64,000 nt of DNA from Planobispora longispora (GCF_016863135.1 NZ_BOOH01000048.1:62001-126000), one strand, 5' to 3'; positions 44,103-52,906 are shown, numbered from the stretch's first letter. Made by a program: numbers and translations. Notes: generated from the letters alone by a model not told the origin.

Positions 44103-45515
44103 ATGAGGGCGGACGGGTTCGACGCGGTGGTGGTCGGCTCCGGGCCGAACGGCCTGGCCGGGGCGCTGACCCTGGCCGGGGCGGGACGCCGGGTCCTGCT
44201 GCTGGAGGCCGCGGAGCGCTTCGGCGGCGGGCTGCGCAGCGAGGAGCTGACGCTGCCGGGGTTCACGCACGACGTGTGCGCGACGGCGCTGCCGATGGCC
44301 GCAGTCTCGGCCGCGTTCCGTTCGCTCGCCCTGCCCGTCGACTTCGCCCACGCCCCGCTCCCGGTGGCGCACCCGCTCGACGGCGGCTCCGCCGTGCTGG
44401 TGCACCGCGACCCGGCGCAGACCGCCGCCGGACTCGGCCGCGACGGGCGGGCCTGGCAGGCCGTGATCGGGGCGACCGCCCGCGCCGGGGACCCGCTGGT
44501 GGACACCCTGCTGGCGCCGCTCGGCCTGCCCCGGGCGCCGCTGGCCGCCGCCCGGTTCGGGGTGCTCGGGGCGCAACCGGCGACGGTGCTGGCCCGGCTG
44601 GCCTTCCGCACCGTCCCGGGGCGGGCCGCGCTGGCGGGGATGGCCGCCCACTCCATGCTGGACCTGCGCTCCCCCATCACCGCAGGCTTCGGGATGACGC
44701 TGGCCGCCCTCGCCCACCACGCGGGCTGGCCGGTGGTGCGCGGCGGCTCGCAACGGCTGGCCGACCTGATGGTGGACCGGCTGCGCGAGCTGGGCGGCGA
44801 GACCGTGGCCGGGCACCGGGTGACCTCCCTGGCCGGCCTGCCGCCCGCGCGCACGGTCCTGCTGGACGTCACGCCGCGCCAGTTCCTCGCCATGGCCGGC
44901 GACCGGCTGCCGCCGCGCTACGCCCGCCGCCTGGCCCGCTACCGGTACGGGCCCGGCGTCTTCAAGCTGGACTGGGCCCTGGACGGGCCGGTGCCGTGGA
45001 AGGATCCGGCGGTCGGCCGGGCCGGCACGGTCCACCTGGGCGGCACGCTGGAGGAGATCGCGCTCAGCGAGGCGCAGGTGGCCCGGGGCGTCCACCCCGC
45101 GCGGCCGTACGTGCTGCTGGTGCAGCCGTGCGTGGCCGATCCGTCCCGCGCCCCGGAGGGCCGGCACACCCTGTGGGCCTACTGCCACGTGCCCAACGGC
45201 TCCGCCGTGGACATGACCGCGGCGATCGAGGACCAGATCGAGCGCTTCGCCCCCGGCTTCCGCGACCGCGTCCTGGCCAGGCACGCCCTGGACTGCGCCG
45301 CCATGCAGGAGCGCAACGCCAACTACGTCGGCGGCGACATCGGGGCGGGCCTCGCCGACGTGCGCCAGTTCGCGGGCCGCCCGGTGTACTCGGCGCGCCC
45401 CTGGCGGACCCCGCTGCCCGGCGTCTACCTCTGCTCGGCCGCGACCCCGCCGGGCCCCGGGGTGCACGGGATGGGCGGCTACCAGGCCGCCCGGCTGGCC
45501 CTGCGCGCCGGTTAG
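44103..45515 (+). CDS. FAD-dependent oxidoreductase, phytoene-desaturase-like
   Basis: 470 residues from ATG 44103; an in-frame ATG at 44034 overlaps the kinase stop (ATGA) and would add 23 residues. Rossmann FAD-binding motif VVVGSGPNGLAGALTLAGAG near the N-terminus, then the GGGLRSEELTLPGF block and a C-terminal VYLCSAATPPGPGVHGMGGY typical of CrtI/amine-oxidase-like flavoproteins. No carotenoid genes are nearby, so the substrate is open. Its place at the end of the signalling operon may be incidental or functional. Confidence 0.87.
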   Translation: MRADGFDAVVVGSGPNGLAGALTLAGAGRRVLLLEAAERFGGGLRSEELTLPGFTHDVCATALPMAAVSAAFRSLALPVDFAHAPLPVAHPLDGGSAVLVHRDPAQTAAGLGRDGRAWQAVIGATARAGDPLVDTLLAPLGLPRAPLAAARFGVLGAQPATVLARLAFRTVPGRAALAGMAAHSMLDLRSPITAGFGMTLAALAHHAGWPVVRGGSQRLADLMVDRLRELGGETVAGHRVTSLAGLPPARTVLLDVTPRQFLAMAGDRLPPRYARRLARYRYGPGVFKLDWALDGPVPWKDPAVGRAGTVHLGGTLEEIALSEAQVARGVHPARPYVLLVQPCVADPSRAPEGRHTLWAYCHVPNGSAVDMTAAIEDQIERFAPGFRDRVLARHALDCAAMQERNANYVGGDIGAGLADVRQFAGRPVYSARPWRTPLPGVYLCSAATPPGPGVHGMGGYQAARLALRAG

Positions 45516-45601
45516 CCGGAAGGGCCGGGCCGGCGGCGGGGAGACCGGCGGGGGCTCCGGGTCCGGCGGCGGGGAAACCGGCGGAGCGGCGGGAAGGCCG
45601 G

Positions 45602-45961
45602 TCAGGCGGCGGGGAGGAACTCGCGGAGCCGGGACGGCGTCAGGTGGTCCTTGCGGATGTAGCCGGCGGCGCCGCAGGTGCGCGCCTCCGGCGGCAGGTC
45701 CTCGGCCGCGTAGGTGGACACCAGCACGACCGAGATCCCGGGGTGCTCGTCCACGATCCTGCGGGTCGCCTCGATGCCGCTGATGCCGGGCAGGTTGATG
45801 TCCATCAGGATCACCTCCGGCCTGGCCTCGGCGACCCGGGCGAGCGCCTCCTCCCCCGACACCGCCTCGCCGACGACCCTCCAGCCGGCGACCAGCCCCA
45901 CCAGCCTCCTCGCCGCCGCGCGGAACGGGCCCTGGTCATCGACGATGAACACCTCGACCAC
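45602..45961 (-). CDS. Single-domain response-regulator receiver
   Basis: 119 residues: only a receiver domain (FIVDDQGPFRAAARRLVGLV, phosphoacceptor Asp54 in VILMDINLPG, VLVSTY, Lys in GYIRKDHLTP). The protein stops right after the receiver, without an output domain and with no HTH remnant downstream. It may act as a phosphate sink or by protein contact, in the manner of CheY or Spo0F. It lies 59 nt downstream of the NarL regulator on the same strand and may be co-transcribed. Confidence 0.88.
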   Translation of the reverse strand: MVEVFIVDDQGPFRAAARRLVGLVAGWRVVGEAVSGEEALARVAEARPEVILMDINLPGISGIEATRRIVDEHPGISVVLVSTYAAEDLPPEARTCGAAGYIRKDHLTPSRLREFLPAA

Positions 45962-45995
45962 CCCCTCAGGGTGCCCCGCCGGCCGCCGGTCCGCC

Positions 45996-46013
45996 AGGGG
46001 TGTTATCCCTACC
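45996..46013. promoter_or_regulatory. Degenerate copy of the 35018 palindrome
   Basis: AGGGGTGTTATCCCTACC resembles one half and the centre of the palindrome at 35018 (GGGGTG-TA), 35 nt upstream of the receiver gene. Weak; recorded because both sites are in the same signalling locus. Confidence 0.2.
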
Positions 46014-46019
46014 GCTGCC

Positions 46020-46691
46020 TCACTTCGCCTGCCGCTCCGACAGGTACAGCAGGACCGCGAGCACGCGGCGGTTCACCTCGGGGGCGGCCTCCAGGCCGAG
46101 CTTGGCGAACAGCACGTTGATGTGCTTCTCCACCGACTTCTCGCTGAGGAACAGCGCCCGGCCGACGGCGGCGTTGCTCCTGCCCTGCGCGATCTGGGCC
46201 AGCACCTCCAGCTCCCGCTGGGTGAGCGAGGCCAGCGGGGAGGCCTTGCGGCGCAGCGAGTCGGCCAGGATGGCGTCCACCACCACCGGGTCGATCACCG
46301 AGCCGCCCCTGACCACCGCCAGCACCGCCTCCACCAGCTGGCCGGGCTCCCCCACCCGCTCCTTGAGCAGGTAGGCCCGGCCCGCGCTGCCCTCGGCGAG
46401 CAGCGGCGCCGCGTAGGCGGGCTCGGCGTACTGGGAGAGCACCACCACGCCGGTGCGCGGGTGGCTGCGCCGCAGCCGGGTCGCCGCCTGGATGCCCTCG
46501 TCCGTCGAGGTGGGGGGCATCCGCACGTCCGTCACCACGACGTCCGGGCCGTGCTCCTCCACCGCGCCCATCAGCTGGGGCAGGTCGGCGCACTCGGCGA
46601 CCACCTCGATGTCGGGGTGACGGGAGAGCACCCGCTGCACGCCCTCGCGGACCAGCAGGGAATCCTCGGCGATGACGACCCGGACAGTCAC
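46020..46691 (-). CDS. NarL/LuxR-family response regulator
   Basis: 223 residues from GTG 46691. Receiver: VRVVIAEDSLLVREGVQRVL, Asp55 in VVVTDVRMPP, and TSTDEGIQAATRLR, the extended loop also seen in the cyclase-fused receiver at 35093. LuxR HTH at the C-terminus: LTQRELEVLAQIAQGRSNAA and SEKSVEKHINVLFAKLGL. It is the probable transcriptional output of the kinase at 42097 and a candidate binder of the palindrome at 35018. Confidence 0.93.
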   Translation of the reverse strand: MTVRVVIAEDSLLVREGVQRVLSRHPDIEVVAECADLPQLMGAVEEHGPDVVVTDVRMPPTSTDEGIQAATRLRRSHPRTGVVVLSQYAEPAYAAPLLAEGSAGRAYLLKERVGEPGQLVEAVLAVVRGGSVIDPVVVDAILADSLRRKASPLASLTQRELEVLAQIAQGRSNAAVGRALFLSEKSVEKHINVLFAKLGLEAAPEVNRRVLAVLLYLSERQAK

Positions 46692-46807
46692 CCGGGCAGC
46701 GTAACCGCTCGGTGGACCGTGCGCATCGGCCGGCGCCGTCCCGGTGCGAGAGTGCACGGCCGCCGGGTCGCCGCGGTCCGCAGGAGCGCGGGACGCCGGG
46801 TCCGGGG

Positions 46808-47326
46808 TCACCCGGCGGTGAGCTTGCCGAAATCGGTGGCGTAGACGGTCATCCAGTGCGGGTGCAGCCGGTAGTAGACCACGTCGTCGTCCCAGTCGAA
46901 GGCGTCGTGGCCGTAGAAGTCCTTGAAGTACGCGAGCAGGTCCGGCCAGTCCGCGGCGGATTCGCCGTCCCGGGGGTTGAGGATCTCCACCGTGCCGTGC
47001 GTGAACACTCCCAGGTCCTCGCCTCGCATGTGCGCGACGCTGGCGGCCGGGCGGGCGGCGAGGTGGCGCGCCTTGGCGGCGCCGCGCGCCGTGCCGAAGT
47101 GCCACCTGCCGTGCAGGAAATGCCCGTCCGCGCCGCTGATCCGCGGCTCGCCCTTCGCCGTCACGGTGGACAGGGCGAGAGTGCGCATGCCGGTCAGGAT
47201 CCGGGTGAGCTGCTCCGCGGTCAGGGTGCGCCCGCCGACGATCGAGCGGAGGTGCGGGGTGGAGCGGGAGAGGGAGGCGTCGAGAAGGGTCTGGAGCTCT
47301 TCGAGCTCTTCTGGCGTTTCGCGCAT
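46808..47326 (-). CDS. Pyridoxamine 5'-phosphate oxidase-family (FMN/F420-binding) protein
   Basis: 172 residues with a split-barrel flavin-binding fold: LALSTVTAKGEPRISGADGH, FHTARG-like WHFGTARGAAKARHLAARP, ASVAHMRGEDLGVFTHGTVE. Such actinobacterial proteins bind FMN, F420 or heme and reduce small molecules. No partner is evident. It is divergent from the MHS transporter gene, with which it shares a promoter region. Confidence 0.85.
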   Translation of the reverse strand: MRETPEELEELQTLLDASLSRSTPHLRSIVGGRTLTAEQLTRILTGMRTLALSTVTAKGEPRISGADGHFLHGRWHFGTARGAAKARHLAARPAASVAHMRGEDLGVFTHGTVEILNPRDGESAADWPDLLAYFKDFYGHDAFDWDDDVVYYRLHPHWMTVYATDFGKLTAG

Positions 47327-47379
47327 GGGGTTCCTTGTCTATCCGTACGCCCGGCCCGCGTCTGCCGTCGGCGCCGGCC

Positions 47380-47398
47380 GGTGGAGCCATGCTCCACC
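47380..47398. promoter_or_regulatory. 8-3-8 inverted repeat between PNPOx and MHS genes
   Basis: GGTGGAGC-CAT-GCTCCACC, perfect, 54 nt upstream of the PNPOx-family start. Candidate operator. Confidence 0.4.
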
Positions 47399-47453
47399 TG
47401 AAACCCGACACCCTGTGTCATGTTTCTGACGGCACCGCATGTTCGGCACTCCA

Positions 47454-47482
47454 TTGACGGCAGTCACTAAATTGCTTAACTT
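47454..47482 (+). promoter_or_regulatory. Sigma-70-like promoter of the MHS transporter
   Basis: -35 TTGACG (47454-47459), 17-bp spacer, -10 TAACTT (47477-47482), 74 nt before the transporter start, in an unusually AT-rich stretch. Confidence 0.55.
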
Positions 47483-47555
47483 TCTGGGCAACATTGTGAT
47501 GTGCGCCATACGCGTGGCCGTCCGGCGCCGGCCACCTGACAGACAGGGCACCGCC

Positions 47556-48875
47556 ATGTCAGACACTCACGCACTCCAGCCGTCAGCCACCCAGCTCAGG
47601 CGGGCCGTACTGTCCAGCTACCTCGGCAGCCTGATCGAGTTCTACGACTTCCTGCTGTACGCCACCGCGGCGGCGACCTTCTTCCGCCAGGTCTTCTTCT
47701 CCAACCTCGATCCGCGCGTCGGGACCGTCGCCGCACTGGGCACCTTCACCACGGGCTACCTGGCCAGGCCGCTGGGCGGCATCCTGTTCGGCCACTTCGG
47801 CGACCGGCTGGGCCGCAAGCGGATGCTGGTGATCACCATGACCATGATGGGGGTGGCCAGCACGCTCATCGGCCTGCTCCCGACCTACGGCCAGGTCGGC
47901 CTCCTGGCGCCGGTCCTCCTGGTGCTCCTGAGGATCGTGCAGGGCATCGCGATCGGCGGCGAGTGGGGCGGCGCGGTGTTGATCTCGGCGGAGCACGCGA
48001 CCTCGCGGCGCGGCCTGTGGGCCGGGTTCACCAACGCCGGGGCCCCCAGCGGCATGGTGGTCTCCTCGCTGGTCCTGGCCCTCATGGCCGCGGTCACCAC
48101 CGAGGAGCAGTTCCTGTCCTGGGGCTGGCGGGTGCCGTTCCTGCTCAGCATCCTGCTGCTGGCGCTGGGCCTGTTCGTGCGGCTGAAGGTCGAGGAGACC
48201 CCGGTGTTCGCCCGCGCCCGGCGGGGCGGGGTCGAGCGCATGCCGGTGGTGGAGGTGTTCCGCCGCCGGCCCGGGACCCTCGCGCTCGCGGTCGGCGTGG
48301 GCTTCGCGGCCTTCGTCACGCAGGCCACCATCACCACCTTCGTCATCTCCTTCGCGGTGGAGGAGGCGGGATTCACCCGGCCGACGGTGCTGAACGCCCT
48401 CACCCTGTCCTCCGCCCTCGCGGTGGTCGCCATCCTGGCCTTCGCCGCCCTGTCCGACCGCGTCGGCCGGCGCCCGGTGGTGCTCGGCGGCGCGGTCGCC
48501 ATGGCCCTGCTGAGCTTCGCGCTCTTCCCCCTGATCAGCAGCGGATCGGCCGCCCTGCTCACGGTCGCGGTCGTGCTCGGCCAGTCACTCGCGCACCCCG
48601 CCATGTACGGCCCGCTGGCCGCCCTCTACGCCGAGATGTTCGCCACCAGGACCCGCTACACCGGCGCCTCGCTCGGCTACCAGATCGCGGCCACCGGGGC
48701 CGGGTTCGCCCCGCTCGCCTTCGCCGCCATCCTGGAGTCGGGCGGCTCCACCGTGATCATCTCCGCCGTGATGGCCGCGTGCTGCCTGGTCACGGCGGTG
48801 TCCATCCTCGTGACGCGGGAGAGCCACCGGGCGGATCTCAGTGAGGAGCCCGCCACGGCGCGGACGGCCTCCTGA
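47556..48875 (+). CDS. MFS transporter of the metabolite:H+ symporter (MHS) family
   Basis: 439 residues and 12 TM helices. MHS hallmarks: SYLGSLIEFYDFLLYATAAA near the N-terminus, GYLARPLGGILFGHFGDRLG with motif A DRLGRKRML, and GIAIGGEWGGAVLISAEHA. Family members import shikimate, proline/betaine, citrate or alpha-ketoglutarate with protons. The neighbouring MetE-like, acyl-CoA ligase and PaaX-remnant genes hint at catabolism of an organic acid but do not fix the substrate. Confidence 0.92.
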   Translation: MSDTHALQPSATQLRRAVLSSYLGSLIEFYDFLLYATAAATFFRQVFFSNLDPRVGTVAALGTFTTGYLARPLGGILFGHFGDRLGRKRMLVITMTMMGVASTLIGLLPTYGQVGLLAPVLLVLLRIVQGIAIGGEWGGAVLISAEHATSRRGLWAGFTNAGAPSGMVVSSLVLALMAAVTTEEQFLSWGWRVPFLLSILLLALGLFVRLKVEETPVFARARRGGVERMPVVEVFRRRPGTLALAVGVGFAAFVTQATITTFVISFAVEEAGFTRPTVLNALTLSSALAVVAILAFAALSDRVGRRPVVLGGAVAMALLSFALFPLISSGSAALLTVAVVLGQSLAHPAMYGPLAALYAEMFATRTRYTGASLGYQIAATGAGFAPLAFAAILESGGSTVIISAVMAACCLVTAVSILVTRESHRADLSEEPATARTAS

Positions 48876-48920
48876 CGGCGGCGCGGAACCGCCCGCCGGC
48901 GACCGCGTGGGACCGCCCGG

Positions 48921-50042
48921 TCAGCCCCAGACCTCCCGGGCGGTCTCGGCGATGAGGGCCAGTTTGGCGAACTGCTCCTCCTCACCGAGCACGTTGCCCT
49001 CGACCGTGGAGGAGAAGCCGCACTGCGGCGACAGGCACAGCCGGTCGCCGTCGACGAACTTGGCCGCCTCCTCGATGCGGCGCTTGAGGGCGTCCTTGGA
49101 CTCCAGCGCGCCGCTCTTGGTGGTGACCAGCCCGAGCACCACCGTCTTGCCGGGCGGGACGAAGCGCAGCGGCTCGAACCCGCCGGACCGCTCGTCGTCG
49201 TACTCCAGGAAGAAGCCGTCCACGGCCAGCTCGCCGAAGAGCGCCTCGGCGACGAAGTCGTAGCCGCCCGCCGCGGCCCAGGAGGACCGGAAGTTGCCCC
49301 GGCACATGTGGGTGGTGACCGTCATGCCCTCCGGCCTGGCGGCCAGCGCGGCGTTGATCTGCTTGATGTACCGCAGGTGCAGGTGCTCGGCGTCGTCGCC
49401 GCGCGCGGCGATCCCGGCCCGCTGCGCGGGGTCGTTGAGGTAGGCCAGGCTGGTGTCGTCGAACTGCAGGTAGGCGCAGCCCAGCTCGCCGATCCGGCGG
49501 ACCTGCTCGGCGTAGGCGGCGCTGAGGTCCGTCCAGAACTCCTCGACGTCGGGATAGACGCCGGGGTCGATCGAGGCGGGGCCGCCGCGGTAGTGGACCA
49601 TGCTGGGCGAGGGGATGGTCAGCTTGGGGGTGGCCGTGGTGACCGTGTCGCGCAGGAAGGCGAAGTCGTCGGCGAAGATCGTCTCGTCGAGCCGGATCCG
49701 GTCGTGGACCCGCAGCGCGGCGGAGGTGAACTCGAGCCCTCCCCGCGCGTTGACGAACTTCACGGCGATGCGCTCGTCGGGGTTCGGGGCGACGCCGCCC
49801 AGCCGGTAGATGAAGTCCATGTGCCAGGACGCGCGGCGGAACTCGCCGTCGGTGGCCGACCGCAGGCCGATCTCCTCCTGCCTGCGCACCGCCTCGCGGA
49901 TCGCCTCGTCCTCGATCTCGCGCAGCCGTCCGGCGGGGAGCCTCCCGGCGGCGTGGTCGTCCCGGGCCCGCAGCAGCCGCTCCGGGCGCAGCAGGCTGCC
50001 GACGTGGTCGGCGCGGAAGGGGGGTCTGGTACGCATCTGCAT
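48921..50042 (-). CDS. MetE-like cobalamin-independent methyltransferase (YxjG/YxjH type)
   Basis: 373 residues: a single MetE C-terminal-type barrel. Landmarks are FRADHVGSLLRPERLL, ATDGEFRRASWHMDF, and zinc ligands in VTTHMCRGNFRSSW and SPQCGFSSTVEGN. Members transfer methyl groups to a thiol; some are B12-independent methionine synthases lacking the N-terminal domain. The start at 50042 has GGAG 5 nt upstream, and that ribosome-binding segment sits in a 17-nt tandem duplication. It lies 68 nt downstream of the acyl-CoA ligase gene on the same strand. Confidence 0.87.
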   Translation of the reverse strand: MQMRTRPPFRADHVGSLLRPERLLRARDDHAAGRLPAGRLREIEDEAIREAVRRQEEIGLRSATDGEFRRASWHMDFIYRLGGVAPNPDERIAVKFVNARGGLEFTSAALRVHDRIRLDETIFADDFAFLRDTVTTATPKLTIPSPSMVHYRGGPASIDPGVYPDVEEFWTDLSAAYAEQVRRIGELGCAYLQFDDTSLAYLNDPAQRAGIAARGDDAEHLHLRYIKQINAALAARPEGMTVTTHMCRGNFRSSWAAAGGYDFVAEALFGELAVDGFFLEYDDERSGGFEPLRFVPPGKTVVLGLVTTKSGALESKDALKRRIEEAAKFVDGDRLCLSPQCGFSSTVEGNVLGEEEQFAKLALIAETAREVWG

Positions 50043-50043
50043 C

Positions 50044-50077
50044 ACTTCTCCCACATCGGAACTTCTCCCACATCGGA
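50044..50077 (-). repeat. 17-nt tandem duplication carrying the ribosome-binding site
   Basis: Plus-strand unit ACTTCTCCCACATCGGA repeated exactly twice. On the minus strand each unit supplies GGGAGAAG; the nearer one is the functional Shine-Dalgarno of the MetE-like gene. Confidence 0.85.
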
Positions 50078-50110
50078 CGGCCGCGGTCGCGACGGGCCCG
50101 CCGAAGGCGA

Positions 50111-51589
50111 TCACGGTGCTCCGTACACCGTTCTGAGCTGTCCCTTCAGCACCTTGCCCGCGGCGTTCCTGGGTAATTGGGGGACGAATTCCACATATTT
50201 CGGGATCTTGAAGCGGGCCAGCCGGCCGTCCAGGTAGGCCAGCAGGTCGGCGTGCTCGATCTTCACCTCCGGGCGCAGGACGACCAGGGCCTTGCCGACC
50301 TCGCCCCACGTGCCGTCGGGCACGCCGATCACCGCGCACTCCGCCACCGCCGGGTGCCCGTACAGCGCGCCCTCCACCTCGGCGGGGTAGACGTTCTCCC
50401 CGCCAGAGATGATCATGTCGTCGATCCGGTCGGAGATGCGGACGTACCCGTCGTCGTCGGCGACGCCGACGTCGCCCGAGCGGAACCAGCCGTCGTCCGA
50501 CAGCGCCTTCGCGGTCTCCTCGGGACGGCGCCAGTAGCCCGGCGTCACGTTCGGCCCCTGCACGTGGACCTCCCCCGGCTCCCCCGGGGCCGCGGGCGCG
50601 CCGTCGGGCCTCACCAGCCGCACGTCGGAGAAGAAGCACGGCACGCCGGCCGTGCCGGCCTTGGCGACGGAGTGCTCGGCCCCCAGGAACAGCGCTCCCG
50701 GCGACGTCTCGGTCATCCCGTACCCCTGCAGGAACGTCAGGCCGCGCTCCTGGTAGATCCTGATCAGCGGCTCGGGGACCGGCGCTCCCCCGCACAGCAG
50801 GTAGCGCAGGCTGGACAGGTCGGCCCCGGGCCAGCGCGGGGACTGGGCGAGGAAGGTGAACATCGCCGGGACGCCGAACATGACCGTGACCCGCTCCGAC
50901 TCGATCAGGTCGAAGGTCCGCCCCACGTCGAAGGCCGGCTCCAGCACGGCCGTGCCGCCCTTGAGCACGGTGGGGATCAACGTCTGGGCCAGCGCGGCGA
51001 TGTGGAAGAGCGGGGCGCTGATCAGGGTGACCTCGTCGTGCGCCAGCGGGACGTCGACCAGCAGATTGAAGGTGTTCCACGTGAGGTTGGCGTGGGTCAG
51101 CATCGCGCCCTTGGGGCGGCCCGTGGTGCCCGAGGTGTACATGATCAGGCACACCTCGTCCCGGTCCACGGGCTCGTCGATCGGGGCGGGGTCGCCCGCC
51201 GCCGCCAGCTCCCCGTGGTCGGCCGGCCGGGCGGAGAGACCCGCGGCGAGCTCCGCGTGCTCGGCCCCCGCCAGGAGGACGGCGGCCCCGGCGTCCCGCA
51301 GGATGTAGTCGAGCTCCGGTACGGCCAGGCGGGTGTTGAGCGGCACGAACACCGCGCCCAGCGTCCCGGCCGCGAAGAAGGTCTCCACCAGCGCCGGATG
51401 GTTCGCCCCGAGGTACGCGACGCGGTCGCCGCGCCGTACGCCCAGATCGCGCAGGGCCGAGGCGAGCCGGTTCACCCCCGCGTGCAGCTCCCGGTAGGTC
51501 GTCCGGCCGCCGCGATGGCTCAGCGCCGTCCGGTCCGGCGTCATCCTCGCCCTGCGCGCCGGCCACGAGCCGAGTCCCTGATTGCGCAT
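50111..51589 (-). CDS. AMP-forming acyl-CoA ligase
   Basis: 492 residues of the ANL superfamily: A3 motif MYTSGTTGRPKGAML, A5 QGYGMTETSPG, A7 GWFRSGDVG, A8 ISDRIDDMIISGGENVYPAE and the A10 lysine in PRNAAGKVLKGQL. It activates a carboxylic acid as acyl-AMP and then acyl-CoA; the chain length is undecidable. A MetE-like gene follows and a fragment of a PaaX-family regulator lies just upstream on the same strand, consistent with an aromatic or fatty-acid catabolic setting. Confidence 0.93.
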   Translation of the reverse strand: MRNQGLGSWPARRARMTPDRTALSHRGGRTTYRELHAGVNRLASALRDLGVRRGDRVAYLGANHPALVETFFAAGTLGAVFVPLNTRLAVPELDYILRDAGAAVLLAGAEHAELAAGLSARPADHGELAAAGDPAPIDEPVDRDEVCLIMYTSGTTGRPKGAMLTHANLTWNTFNLLVDVPLAHDEVTLISAPLFHIAALAQTLIPTVLKGGTAVLEPAFDVGRTFDLIESERVTVMFGVPAMFTFLAQSPRWPGADLSSLRYLLCGGAPVPEPLIRIYQERGLTFLQGYGMTETSPGALFLGAEHSVAKAGTAGVPCFFSDVRLVRPDGAPAAPGEPGEVHVQGPNVTPGYWRRPEETAKALSDDGWFRSGDVGVADDDGYVRISDRIDDMIISGGENVYPAEVEGALYGHPAVAECAVIGVPDGTWGEVGKALVVLRPEVKIEHADLLAYLDGRLARFKIPKYVEFVPQLPRNAAGKVLKGQLRTVYGAP

Positions 51590-51626
51590 CGGCGCTCCTC
51601 GACGGACGAGTCATCCCGCCCTCAAG

Positions 51627-51890
51627 TTAGGCCAATGTCTCACCGCTGTCACCATTGTGCCGAACATTGTCCGGGACGACGTCGAGCAGACCGGCCACGA
51701 CCTCCGCGGCCCCCGGGCGGAACCGCTCGTGCAGGGCGTGGCACACCCGCTGCGCCTTCTCGGCGGGCCAGCCGCGCGGAAGGTGGCGGACGGGCAGCCG
51801 CGGATCGGTCCTGATGATCCGCAACCACTCGGTGAGCATGGGCAGCGAGCGGGCCAGGTCGCACGCCTGGATCCGGTGGAGAAAGCGGCC
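51627..51890 (-). pseudogene. C-terminal remnant of a PaaX-family regulator
   Basis: An open frame without N-terminal domain reads LARSLPMLTEWLRIIRTDPR, LPVRHLPRGWPAEKAQ and CHALHERFRPGAAE, ending near 51627. This is the PaaX C-terminal pattern (short helix, DPxLPxxxLPxxWP, then LHxRxxP). The winged-helix N-terminus and central domain are absent upstream. PaaX represses phenylacetate catabolism in other bacteria. A small downstream ATG (51839) opens a 70-codon frame, but no independent function is likely. Confidence 0.55.
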
Positions 51891-51952
51891 GGAGGCCGTG
51901 TCAGCGGCCGTGTCAGCACGGCGACGGCCCGGTATCAGCGCGCCCGGCGATC

Positions 51953-52906
51953 GTGAATGCCATGAACGGTTCAGCCATTGCGGCCTCGGGGCTGCGGAAG
52001 GCCTACAAAGACAAGCCCGTGCTCGACGGCATCGATCTGGACGTCCGGACCGGCACGATCTTCGCCCTCCTCGGGCCGAACGGCGCCGGCAAGACCACGA
52101 CGGTGAACGTGCTGACCACGCTGCTGACGCCGGACGCCGGGAAGGTGCTCGTCGCCGGGCACGACGTGGTCACGGAGGCCAAGGCGGTGCGCGCGGCGAT
52201 CGGCGTCACCGGGCAGTTCGCCTCGGTGGACAACCTGCTCACCGGCAGGGAGAACCTGCTGATGATGGCGGATCTCCTGCACCTGCCCAAGACGGAGGGC
52301 CGGCGGATCACCGACCGGCTGCTCGACCGGTTCGACCTGGTCGAGGCGGCGGGCAAGCCGGCGGCGTCCTACTCCGGCGGCATGCGCCGCAAGCTGGACC
52401 TCGCCATGACGCTGGTCGGCGGTCCGCAGATCATCTTCCTGGACGAGCCCACGACGGGACTCGATCCACGCAGCCGCCGCACCATGTGGGAGATCATCCG
52501 GGACCTGGTCGCCGACGGCGCGACCATCTTCCTCACCACCCAGTATCTGGAGGAGGCCGACCAGCTCGCCGACCGCATCGCCGTACTCGATCAGGGACGG
52601 CTGGTCGCCGAGGGCACCGCCGGCGAGCTCAAGCGCCGGATTCCCGGCAGCCATGTCCGGCTCCGGTTCACCAGCCGGCCCGAACTCGACGCCGCGGCGC
52701 GAGTCCTGCACGAGTCCACCGAGGACGGCGATGAACTGACCTTGCGGGTACCCGGCGACGGCGGGGTGAAGTCACTTCGCGCGCTGCTCGATCGGCTCGA
52801 CGCGCACTCCGTCGAAGTCGAGGAACTGTCGGTGCACACACCGGACCTGGATGACGTCTTCCTCGCGCTCACCGGTCACGGAAACAAGGAGGTCAACGCA
52901 CGATGA
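51953..52906 (+). CDS. ABC exporter ATPase (DrrA-like), second set
   Basis: 317 residues from GTG 51953 (ATG 51962 possible). Walker A LGPNGAGKTTTVNVLTTLL, signature YSGGMRRKLDLAMTL, Walker B IIFLDEPTTGLDP, and a DrrA C-terminus (LDDVFLALTGHGNKEV). Its base composition is slightly less GC-rich than its neighbours. It overlaps the permease gene by 4 nt. It differs from the 24-kb set in being adjacent to an AfsR-like regulator instead of a TetR. Confidence 0.93.
   Translation: MNAMNGSAIAASGLRKAYKDKPVLDGIDLDVRTGTIFALLGPNGAGKTTTVNVLTTLLTPDAGKVLVAGHDVVTEAKAVRAAIGVTGQFASVDNLLTGRENLLMMADLLHLPKTEGRRITDRLLDRFDLVEAAGKPAASYSGGMRRKLDLAMTLVGGPQIIFLDEPTTGLDPRSRRTMWEIIRDLVADGATIFLTTQYLEEADQLADRIAVLDQGRLVAEGTAGELKRRIPGSHVRLRFTSRPELDAAARVLHESTEDGDELTLRVPGDGGVKSLRALLDRLDAHSVEVEELSVHTPDLDDVFLALTGHGNKEVNAR

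Noticed and set aside
44103-45515. Carotenoid biosynthesis locus
   Set aside because: The flavoprotein resembles phytoene desaturases, but no phytoene synthase, cyclase or GGPP synthase gene is nearby, so a carotenoid role is unsupported.
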